64,000 bases of DNA from Anaerolineales bacterium. Lineage in GTDB: Bacteria > Chloroflexota > Anaerolineae > Anaerolineales > UBA11858. Where the stretch lies: assembly GCA_024763275.1 (NCBI GenBank), contig JANTFT010000003.1, forward strand, positions 1 to 64,000. The letters are read 5' to 3'. Of this stretch, positions 44,176 through 51,473 are shown in pieces; position 1 is the first letter of the stretch, and each line of letters begins with the position of its first letter. The notes under the pieces were generated by a model, which saw only the letters and a program-made list of their open reading frames with translations, was not told the DNA's origin and did no database searches. Made by a program: the position numbers and the translations under genes.

Positions 44176-45069
44176 ATGGATAATTACAAATTATTATTAG
44201 ACCCCATGCGCCTGCCATTCCTGGTCTTGACCCCGGCCTGTGTGATTCTTGGCCTGGCATCTGCCGTCTGGACTTCTGGACAGGTGAACTGGTTCCATTT
44301 TGTGCTGGTCCTGATCGGAGCCCTGGCAGCTCATATCAGTGTCAACGCCTTCAACGAGTACTTCGATTTCAGGAGCGGCCTGGATACCCGCACCCAGAGA
44401 ACACCTTTCAGCGGGGGCAGCGGCAGGCTGCAGCGGACTCCAGAGTTAGGTAAGTCCACCCTGATCATGTCCTGGGTCTTCCTGGGGTTGGTAAGCTTGA
44501 TCGGTATCTATTTTGCGGTGGTAGTCGGAATGGCCATCCTCCCTCTGGGTCTGTTGGGCCTGGCGATCATCTATTTGTATACCAACTGGATCACCCGTTA
44601 TCCGCTCTTGTGCCTGATCGCTCCTGGTCTGGGCTTCGGGATTTTAATGGTGATGGGAACGGATTTCGCCCTGACCGGTTCCTACAGCTGGACTGCTTTT
44701 GCAGCCTCTCTGATACCTTTTTTCCTGGTCAGCAATCTGCTGCTTCTGAATCAGTTCCCGGATGTGGAAGCCGATCAGAGGGTTGGCAGGAAGCACTATC
44801 CCATCCAGATCGGCAGGACCAATAGCAGCCGCATCTACCTGGCCTTTCTGGTAATGCCCTTTTTAGTCATCATTGGGGGTGTGCTGGTCGGTGTGTTCCC
44901 CGCTACAGCCCTGCTGGGGCTGCTGGGTTTGGTTCTGGTCGTGCCCATTTTCCGGGGTGTCCTGACCCATGCTGAGGATACAGAAAAGCTGATCCCCATC
45001 CTGGGCCAGAATGTGCTGATCAACCTGGTAACACCGGTCCTGCTGGCTGTAGGACTGTTGATAGGTTAG
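44176..45069 (+). CDS. UbiA-family prenyltransferase
   Basis: Encodes 297 residues with about eight or nine hydrophobic helices. The first Asp-rich motif is NAFNEYFDFRSGLD (near 57-70), the second is NQFPDVEADQRVGRKHYP (near 194-211). These bind Mg and prenyl diphosphate. The motif order and spacing resemble MenA (1,4-dihydroxy-2-naphthoate prenyltransferase), so it could make menaquinone, the likely substrate of the cytochrome bd oxidase encoded at the window start. Other UbiA products (haem A, chlorophyll or lipid prenylation) cannot be excluded. GAGGAGG lies before the ATG. Confidence 0.85.
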   Translation: MDNYKLLLDPMRLPFLVLTPACVILGLASAVWTSGQVNWFHFVLVLIGALAAHISVNAFNEYFDFRSGLDTRTQRTPFSGGSGRLQRTPELGKSTLIMSWVFLGLVSLIGIYFAVVVGMAILPLGLLGLAIIYLYTNWITRYPLLCLIAPGLGFGILMVMGTDFALTGSYSWTAFAASLIPFFLVSNLLLLNQFPDVEADQRVGRKHYPIQIGRTNSSRIYLAFLVMPFLVIIGGVLVGVFPATALLGLLGLVLVVPIFRGVLTHAEDTEKLIPILGQNVLINLVTPVLLAVGLLIG

Positions 45070-45187
45070 TTGAGAAAAGTTGATTCCTTGCCGAATTTAA
45101 CCGATCAGGTTATTCCTGGTTATTGTGCTGCCGGGGCGTTTTGGCAGGATTCTTTGATGAAATTTCGGATGGTGAGAGTCTAAAGCC

Positions 45188-45237
45188 TAAAAATGTTTTC
45201 TAAAGGGCATCTGCTAATCTGAAACCATAAAAATGTT
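45188..45237. repeat. Short direct repeat in the UbiA-GT2 gap
   Basis: TAAAAATGTT occurs at 45188-45197 and again at 45228-45237, with similar bases after (TCTAAA, TCTGAA). An inverted repeat CTTGATCC / GGATCAAG (45254-45274) lies at the 3' end of the minus-strand gene and may be its weak terminator. Confidence 0.35.
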
Positions 45238-45269
45238 CATCTGAAAAGATGCTCTTGATCCGACCTGGA

Positions 45270-46001
45270 TCAAGGAAGAAGGTTATAGCGTAGAATACAC
45301 CAGACAGTCCTTAATCCATCCCGCCAGGTGATCTTCTTTCCTTCTTCATAGGATCTCCCGTAATAGGAGATCCCGACTTCGTAAAACCTGGCTCCCAGCC
45401 TGGCCATTTTCGCGGTTAGCTCAGGCTCGATCCCAAAACCGTTTTCTTGAAGGTCGATCTGCTGAATGATCTCTGACTTGAACATCTTATAGCAGGTTTC
45501 CATGTCCGTCAAATTGAGGTTCGTGAAGACATTGGAGAAAAAAGTCAGAACTTTATTCCCGATCGAGTGCCAGAAAAACAGGATGCGGTGCGGCGATCCT
45601 CCTATGAATCTGGATCCGTAGACCACATCTGCAAATCCATTTATGATCGGTTCTATGAGCTTGTGATATTCCTGGGGTTCATATTCGAGGTCTGCATCCT
45701 GGATGATCACCAGATCTCCGCTGATCTCGGAAAACCCCCTGTTCAAAGCGGCTCCCTTACCTTGGTTCCGGTCCTGAAACAGTACTTTGATGTTGTCTAC
45801 AGGAAGAGAGGCCTGGACTTTGTCCAGCTGGACAGGGTTTTTGCTGTTGGCGATATCCTGGAGGAATTCGCGGGATCCGTCCGAAGAGAAATCATCTACC
45901 AGGATGATTTCTTTTTCTATATCCACCCCCTGGACTTTGTATAGGATCTGCTGAATCGTATCAATCTCATTATAGACAGGGATGACAACTGATAATTTCA
46001 T
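45270..46001 (-). CDS. Family 2 glycosyltransferase (dolichol-phosphate mannosyltransferase-like)
   Basis: Encodes 243 residues from ATG 46001, with AGGAT eight bases ahead; the frame is open another 58 residues, but that stretch does not look like the family. The GT-A fold shows LSVVIPVYNEIDTIQQIL, ILVDDFSSDGS, the FQDRNQGKGAALNRGF block and IQDADLEY with the DxD pair, then GSRFIGG. It transfers a sugar from a nucleotide donor to a lipid phosphate or glycan on the inner membrane face. No C-terminal membrane helices are seen. By eye the gene and its flanks are more AT-rich than their neighbours. Confidence 0.87.
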   Translation of the reverse strand: MKLSVVIPVYNEIDTIQQILYKVQGVDIEKEIILVDDFSSDGSREFLQDIANSKNPVQLDKVQASLPVDNIKVLFQDRNQGKGAALNRGFSEISGDLVIIQDADLEYEPQEYHKLIEPIINGFADVVYGSRFIGGSPHRILFFWHSIGNKVLTFFSNVFTNLNLTDMETCYKMFKSEIIQQIDLQENGFGIEPELTAKMARLGARFYEVGISYYGRSYEEGKKITWRDGLRTVWCILRYNLLP

Positions 46002-46486
46002 AGTGATCCTGATGTGCTTGGTATTGAACTGGTCTGGTAATTTGATGATAAAGGACGCTTTCTGAAATAATAATCCATCCATTACCGTTTGTCTAATTCT
46101 AATATAAAATCGGTCCAATCCCAGATTCCTGACCAGGAGAGCCGACAGTTTTTGGGAATATTGGGTCGATCTCAACCGGACACAACATTTCCCTCACCGT
46201 CAGCATCGCTGTGAGTCTGACGGCGGGAGAAAGCCAACGCGTCTAGTAAACCGTCTGGAACTGGTGTAATACGTACGAAATATCATCCCTGCATTTTTTA
46301 TTGATTATGCAGAGACAGGGTCGAAAGTTCCATCCCTTAAATATTCATTAAAGTTTGCAGGGTCTCTCCTTGATTTCTATCCCTGAAATAATTTAATATA
46401 AATCCTCGTCCGGGTTCAAGGCCTGTAGGGGAAGGGGTGTTCTCCTCTTTTAGGTATATAATGAATTTAACATCCGGGAGATGGAA
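46002..46486. other. Non-coding gap, AT-rich, no gene seen
   Basis: No supported gene in about 485 bases. It holds a TATAAT-like -10 (46457-46462) near the next start, an inverted repeat CCGTCAG / CTGACGG (46197-46223) and another CTGCAT / ATGCAG (46289-46312). No tRNA-like T-loop sequence was found. Confidence 0.6.
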
Positions 46487-46852
46487 ATGAACGAGAAAAC
46501 CACCCGTATTATCCGCTGGACCGCCCGCATCTGGTCAGCTCTGATGGCAGCTTTGATCTTGATAATATTTATTGGAGATGCTGTTGCGGAGGGGATAGGA
46601 CCGTTATTCGGCTTGTCCCTGAGAGATATCCTGATGATGGTCGCTTTTTTCATAGTTTTCCTGGGTTTGATCCTGGGTTGGAAATGGGAGCGGCTGGCAG
46701 GGTACTTGATCGTTGGTGGAATGGTCGCATTCTACCTGGTTGATTTTCTGTTGTCCGAGGATTTTCCTCGCGGTCCAACTTTCCTGATGATTGCATTTCC
46801 GGGTTTTTTATATTTACTGGCCAGCCTGAGAAAAGACGCTGTGGCAGCTTAA
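46487..46852 (+). CDS. Small four-helix membrane protein, unknown function
   Basis: Encodes 121 residues from ATG 46487; GGGAG nine bases ahead fits this start better than the in-frame ATG at 46481. Four hydrophobic helices fill nearly the whole chain (about 15-34, 48-66, 71-89 and 98-114), with a charged start and a short tail KDAVAA. The text WKWERLAGYLIVGG between helices resembles small DUF-type membrane proteins common in Chloroflexota and Gram-positives. No catalytic motif is seen. Confidence 0.65.
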   Translation: MNEKTTRIIRWTARIWSALMAALILIIFIGDAVAEGIGPLFGLSLRDILMMVAFFIVFLGLILGWKWERLAGYLIVGGMVAFYLVDFLLSEDFPRGPTFLMIAFPGFLYLLASLRKDAVAA

Positions 46853-47159
46853 TTGTCTATAAGCGAGCAATAAAAAATATCCCGGATAAAAGTCTAGCCT
46901 CCAGATTAAAGGCCAGCCGATCCAACCTGTGAGCTAACGCGAAACCGCTAGCCTTTTTAAGAGAATCTCCCTGAGAATCCTGATTAAACTGATCTCGACA
47001 ATTCCTTTTCAGGGAGGAAAAGGTCATGTTCTTTGTCAGTTGAATCAGCCCCCTTTATATGGTTAAATCAGATACACATCCTGATTATCTGCTCTGTTCA
47101 GGAAATCTTTTATCTGTTGTCTTAGGAAAGATCGGCCTATAAAAAGTGTTGAGGTATAC
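46853..47159. other. Leader region before the SHMT/GcvT fusion, no gene seen
   Basis: A 307-base gap. A hairpin-like GCTAACG / CGCTAGC then CTTTTT (about 46935-46963) could end the previous transcript. TTGTCT (47117-47122) and TATAAA (47138-47143) are 15 bases apart, a poor promoter. I looked for glycine-riboswitch and tetrahydrofolate-riboswitch signatures and saw none. Confidence 0.5.
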
Positions 47160-50100
47160 ATGCCAGAAAAGGAATTTGATGATTTCCTGTTCCGCCAGGA
47201 TATCGAACAAGCTGCCCCTTTTGTTGCTGAGCTGATCCACTGGGAGGATGAACGCCAGGCCCGCAAGCTGATCTTCATCCCTTCCCAATCCTATGTTCCC
47301 CGGGCAGTGAGGAGCGCCCTAGGCTCCCGGTTTCAGAATATCTACGCTGAGGGATACCCGCCTTCTCAGCTGATCCGGGCGGATGCGAGGGAGCTGGAGG
47401 ATGTCGCTTGGCACCTGGCCAACTACCGGCGCTATGCCGACAGACGCTTCTATAAGGGGAAGGAATATGCCAACCTGGTGGAGTGCCTGGCCCAGCGCAG
47501 AGCAGCTGAGCTTTTTGCCACTCCCGACACCCCGGCTGAGGAGATCTATGTCAATGTCCAGTCCCTATCCGGCACCCCGGCCAATCTGGCTGTTTACTGG
47601 ACCCTGCTGGAGCCAGGAGACACGCTGATGGGGCTGGATCTGTATCAAGGTGGGCACCTCTCTCACGGTTCTGAATTCAATATCTCCGGTCAGCGCTATC
47701 AGGTGGTTTCCTACGGCGTTGATCCAGAAACCGAACGGCTGGATTACGACGCCATCCGGGAGCTGGCCCTGGAGCACCGCCCCCGGATCATCGTGGCTGG
47801 GTACACTTCCTATCCCTGGGCGCCGGACTGGGCTGAATTCCGGGAGATTGCCGATGCCTGCGGAGCGTACCTGATGGCTGATATCTCCCATGTGGCCGGC
47901 CTGGTTTCCGCGGGCGTTTACCCCAGCCCGCTGGGCATCGCCGATGTGGTGACCTTTACCACCCATAAAACGCTCATGGGACCGCGCGGAGCGGTGGTGC
48001 TGACCACAGATGAGGAACTGGCTGGACAGATCGACCTGGCGATTTTCCCTGGTGAGCAGGGGGGACCTCATGTCAATAAATTCGCGGCCATGGCCGTTGC
48101 TTTCCAGATTGCCCGGACAGATAAGTTCCGGAAGCTTCAGAAGCAGATCGTGGCCAATGCCCGGGCCCTGGCGGAGGGATTGACCAGCCGGGGATTGCGC
48201 CTGGCTTACGGTGGTACGGATACGCACCTGCTGCTGCTGGACCTGAAGTCCATTCCTGCCCCGGCAGCTTTACCGACCGGACAGGAATACCCGATCTGGG
48301 GGGAGCCCGCCGTGCGGATCCTCGATCTGGCAGGCATGGTGACCAACAAGAACACCATCCCCGGTGATCTGGAAACCTCCCTGGCCACTGGCATCCGCCT
48401 GGGGACGCCCTGGCTGACCCAGCGCGGCCTGAAAGAGCAGGACATGGATGAGATTGCCGGACTGATGACCCGGCTGCTTACCAACCTGAAGCCTTTTGCT
48501 TACCAGGGATTGGCAGGGGTGCTGCCACGTGCCAAGGTCGATGGGAAAGTGCTGGAAGAGGTTCGTGCTGGTGTGGCGGAGATCGCCGCCAGGGCGGGGA
48601 TTGACTTCCAGATAGAGGGATATGGCTATCCCCATTATCAGGAGCTAAAGGATAACGGGGGTGAGCGGCCATCCAGAATTAAGGTATCCGGCTTCAGAGC
48701 CCGACAGTTCCTGGACCAGCTGGTACCTGCCAACCTCTTGAAGTTGAAGACGGATGAAAAGATAACCAGCTACCTGCTGGATTCCACCGGCGAGCTGCTT
48801 GCGGAAGCTGTCATCAAGCGCTGCCAGATGGATGAAGCTGGAAGGGATTGTTTATTGATCAACTGCGCTGGAGATAGCATGGTCCGGGTGCTCTCCTGGC
48901 TGCGGGGTATCAGCGACGGCTATACCCTGTTTGACAGGAAAGACCTCTACCGCAAGGTGGAAGGTCCGGTGGTAGTGGAGCTTGTTCCTGCAGAAAAAGG
49001 CTACTTCATGCCGGATATCAGACCGGGCATCCCGGCAGCTGAGCTGTTCCAGGCCAACCCGGGGCGTTTTGATCTTTCCAAGCCTTACTTTGTCGGTCAG
49101 GATGTCCTGGCCGATGTCGCGCCTGAAGCGGCCGCGGAACCCTGGGTTTGGGAAGAGCCGGAATCGGAACTCAAGAAAACAGAGCTGCACGGGGTTCATC
49201 AAGAAATGGGAGCCAAGCTGGTCCCCTTTGCAGGCTGGGAAATGCCTGTGCGCTACAGCTCAGTGCTGGAAGAGCATCAGGCGGTCCGTACCGCGGCCGG
49301 CCTGTTTGACGTGGCCCATATGGGCGTTTTTGAGATCTCTGGCCCCAATGCCACTACCTTTCTGGATATGGTTTTCTCCAATTATGTGGCCTGGCTGGAT
49401 GACGGAGAATCACTTTATGGTTATTTCCTGGCCCCGGACGGCAGCGTGATCGATGATGGGATCCTCTACCGCCTGCGGGATGATTATTATTACCTGGTCA
49501 TCAATGCCTCCAACGAGAACAAGGACTGGGATTGGCTGAACGCCGTCAATGACGGCAGAGCCATCATCGACGCTGAACGTCCCTGGGTCCGGGTGGAATA
49601 CCCCGCGATCCTCCGGAACTTGAAGGACCCCGGGTCGGGAAAGGACCAGAAGCGTGACATCGCTCTCCAGGGACCTGCCTCGCTGGCCATCCTGCAGGCC
49701 CTCACCGACGACCCGGCTCTCAAGAAATCCCTGGCCCGGCTGCGGCGAACGGCCCTGCTGGACTGCCAGCTGGCGGGGATCCCCCTGGTAGTTGCCAGGA
49801 CAGGTTACACAGGAGAGAATTGGGGCTTTGAGATCCTTGTCCACCCCGATCAGCTGGAGAAGCTTTGGAAGGCCATTCTGAAAGCTGGAGAGCCGCTGGG
49901 AGTGAAGCCGGCCGGTCTGGCCTGCCGGGATTCTACCCGCATCGAGGCTGGCCTGCCCCTTTATGGTCATGAGCTGGCTGGCCCGCTGGAGATCTCTCCG
50001 GTAGAAGCGGGCTTCCCTGGCTATGTCAAATACCACAAACCCTTTTTTGTCGGGCGGGATGCCCTGCTGGCGGAGGAGAAGGGCCGCCAGCGGGAGATTG

Positions 50101-50417
50101 TTCGCTTCCGCTGCAACCTCAAACACACCCGCCGGCCCAGCTCCCTGGACCCGGTGGTGGATGAACACGGAGCCCAGGTTGGGCAGGTGACCAGCTGTTC
50201 GCTGGATGCCAGCGGCTACCTGGTCGGCCTGGCGCTGGTGCACCGCCGCTGTGCCGGGGAGGGTACTGCATTGCGGATTTTCCCGATGCAGGGGAAATCC
50301 CTCCAGGAAGGATTACTGAGGGGGAGCAAGGTTATCCTGCCGGTTGAAGTGACCGTACTGTCCAGATTCCCTGAAAAGGGCGGACAGCGGCCGCGCTGGA
50401 CCCGCGGAGAAGATTAA
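47160..50417 (+). CDS. Fusion: serine hydroxymethyltransferase + degenerate GcvT-like + GcvT
   Basis: Encodes 1085 residues. Part 1 (about 1-480) is a full SHMT: SLSGTPANLAVYWTLLEPGD, GLDLYQGGHLSHGS, MADISHVAGL, PLP-lysine TFTTHKTLMGPRG (Lys270) and FPGEQGGPH. Part 2 (about 500-655) resembles half of a GcvT: RIKVSGFRARQFLDQLVP, YLLDSTGELLAEAVIKR, KPYFVGQDVL. Part 3 (about 674-1085) is a complete GcvT: VPFAGWEMPVRY, FDVAHMGVFEISGPNA, APDGSVIDDGILYR, KPFFVGRDALL. Part 2 has AE where part 3 keeps the DD pair with the catalytic Asp. SHMT and GcvT both yield methylene-tetrahydrofolate, so the fusion may channel it. No gcvH or gcvP is nearby. Confidence 0.92.
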   Translation: MPEKEFDDFLFRQDIEQAAPFVAELIHWEDERQARKLIFIPSQSYVPRAVRSALGSRFQNIYAEGYPPSQLIRADARELEDVAWHLANYRRYADRRFYKGKEYANLVECLAQRRAAELFATPDTPAEEIYVNVQSLSGTPANLAVYWTLLEPGDTLMGLDLYQGGHLSHGSEFNISGQRYQVVSYGVDPETERLDYDAIRELALEHRPRIIVAGYTSYPWAPDWAEFREIADACGAYLMADISHVAGLVSAGVYPSPLGIADVVTFTTHKTLMGPRGAVVLTTDEELAGQIDLAIFPGEQGGPHVNKFAAMAVAFQIARTDKFRKLQKQIVANARALAEGLTSRGLRLAYGGTDTHLLLLDLKSIPAPAALPTGQEYPIWGEPAVRILDLAGMVTNKNTIPGDLETSLATGIRLGTPWLTQRGLKEQDMDEIAGLMTRLLTNLKPFAYQGLAGVLPRAKVDGKVLEEVRAGVAEIAARAGIDFQIEGYGYPHYQELKDNGGERPSRIKVSGFRARQFLDQLVPANLLKLKTDEKITSYLLDSTGELLAEAVIKRCQMDEAGRDCLLINCAGDSMVRVLSWLRGISDGYTLFDRKDLYRKVEGPVVVELVPAEKGYFMPDIRPGIPAAELFQANPGRFDLSKPYFVGQDVLADVAPEAAAEPWVWEEPESELKKTELHGVHQEMGAKLVPFAGWEMPVRYSSVLEEHQAVRTAAGLFDVAHMGVFEISGPNATTFLDMVFSNYVAWLDDGESLYGYFLAPDGSVIDDGILYRLRDDYYYLVINASNENKDWDWLNAVNDGRAIIDAERPWVRVEYPAILRNLKDPGSGKDQKRDIALQGPASLAILQALTDDPALKKSLARLRRTALLDCQLAGIPLVVARTGYTGENWGFEILVHPDQLEKLWKAILKAGEPLGVKPAGLACRDSTRIEAGLPLYGHELAGPLEISPVEAGFPGYVKYHKPFFVGRDALLAEEKGRQREIVRFRCNLKHTRRPSSLDPVVDEHGAQVGQVTSCSLDASGYLVGLALVHRRCAGEGTALRIFPMQGKSLQEGLLRGSKVILPVEVTVLSRFPEKGGQRPRWTRGED

Positions 50418-50447
50418 CGGATTATAATTTCCTTCCAAATCCATCAG

Positions 50448-50492
50448 CCGCGATATCTTAGTATGGTAAGATAATCGCGGTTGTTTAATTTT
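50448..50492 (+). terminator. Terminator after the SHMT/GcvT fusion gene
   Basis: Hairpin CCGCGATATCTTA / TAAGATAATCGCGG (13 pairs, one bulge) with a GTATGG loop and TTGTTTAATTTT after it. It also lies 40 bases before the lgt start. Confidence 0.8.
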
Positions 50493-50531
50493 CCAGCAGG
50501 CAGCTCCTGCCTCATAACTCGGGAGGATTTT

Positions 50532-51413
50532 ATGGATCCTATTATTTTTACAATCCCTGGCACCAATATTTCGCTGCATTGGTATGGGGTGATCATGGCC
50601 GTGGGCATCATTTTAGCCGGGTTGGTCGCTGAGTGGGGCGTCCGCCAGCGGGGGGAAAATGGTGATTATATCTGGGAATTGCTGATCTGGGCTGTGCCGT
50701 TTGGGATTGTCGGAGCGCGGCTCTGGTATGTGGCCAACGATATCCTCGGGGGAGGAAGGTATTATCTGGACAACCCGCTGCAGATTCTCAACCTACCCCA
50801 GGGAGGGCTGCATTTTTACGGAGCGGTGTTGTTTGGTGCCCTGGGCGGATTGATCTACGTCAAAAAGAAACAGCTGGATTTCAGGATCTTCCTGGACGCC
50901 GCGGCGCCGGCCCTGCTGATTGGACAGGCTCTGGTAAGGCCGGCCAACTTCATCAACCAGGAGCTTTACGGGCAGCCGACCACCCTTCCCTGGGGCATCC
51001 GCATTGAAGAAGCCCACCGCATCATGCCCTGGAAGAATATGTACCAGTTCCCCTACGATACCACCCTCTTCCATCCCACTTTCGCCTACGAAATGCTCTG
51101 GAACTTCCTGGCTGCCGGGATTTTGCTCTGGATAGCCCTGGAATTCAAAAAGCGGGTTAAACCAGCCTCGATCTTTGCTGGTTGGCTGGTGCTGGAAGGT
51201 ATCGGCAGGGAGATCATCGAGTTCTTCCGGCCAGATCAACCCCGCATCCCCGGTACGGACATCAGCTATTCCCGGGTTGTGGCCGGGCTGATGGTCCTGG
51301 CAGGAATTATCTGGCTGCTGTATAAGTATGAGATCATCAAGATCCCCTTCCTGAAACAGGGGCCGGATGAGTACCACCTGTCCCCCGGAGCTGAATCCGG
51401 GAAGGACGAATAG
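50532..51413 (+). CDS. lgt: Prolipoprotein diacylglyceryl transferase
   Basis: Encodes 293 residues from ATG 50532 with GGGAGG six bases ahead. Seven or so hydrophobic helices and the Lgt signature GQALVRPANFINQELYG (near 135-150) are present, with HPTFAYEMLWNF further on. It moves diacylglycerol from phosphatidylglycerol to the lipobox Cys of prolipoproteins at the membrane, the first step in making the many lipoproteins seen here. A hydrophilic tail (PDEYHLSPGAESGKDE) ends it. The gene lies between two terminators. Confidence 0.95.
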   Translation: MDPIIFTIPGTNISLHWYGVIMAVGIILAGLVAEWGVRQRGENGDYIWELLIWAVPFGIVGARLWYVANDILGGGRYYLDNPLQILNLPQGGLHFYGAVLFGALGGLIYVKKKQLDFRIFLDAAAPALLIGQALVRPANFINQELYGQPTTLPWGIRIEEAHRIMPWKNMYQFPYDTTLFHPTFAYEMLWNFLAAGILLWIALEFKKRVKPASIFAGWLVLEGIGREIIEFFRPDQPRIPGTDISYSRVVAGLMVLAGIIWLLYKYEIIKIPFLKQGPDEYHLSPGAESGKDE

Positions 51414-51427
51414 AATTTCATGAAAGC

Positions 51428-51457
51428 AAAGGAGCAGCCATCCGGCTGCTCCTTTTT
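51428..51457. terminator. Bidirectional terminator between lgt and the CSLREA lipoprotein gene
   Basis: Twelve-pair perfect hairpin AAAGGAGCAGCC / GGCTGCTCCTTT with an ATCC loop and a T-run. The two genes are convergent. Confidence 0.88.
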
Positions 51458-51473
51458 GTATAATATGCGGACT

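Noticed and set aside
45567-45944. Plus-strand reading frame of 125 residues antisense to the glycosyltransferase gene
   Set aside because: It mirrors the GT2 frame and shows no family pattern.
46853-47159. Riboswitch before the SHMT/GcvT gene
   Set aside because: Searched by eye for glycine and tetrahydrofolate riboswitch core sequences; none found.
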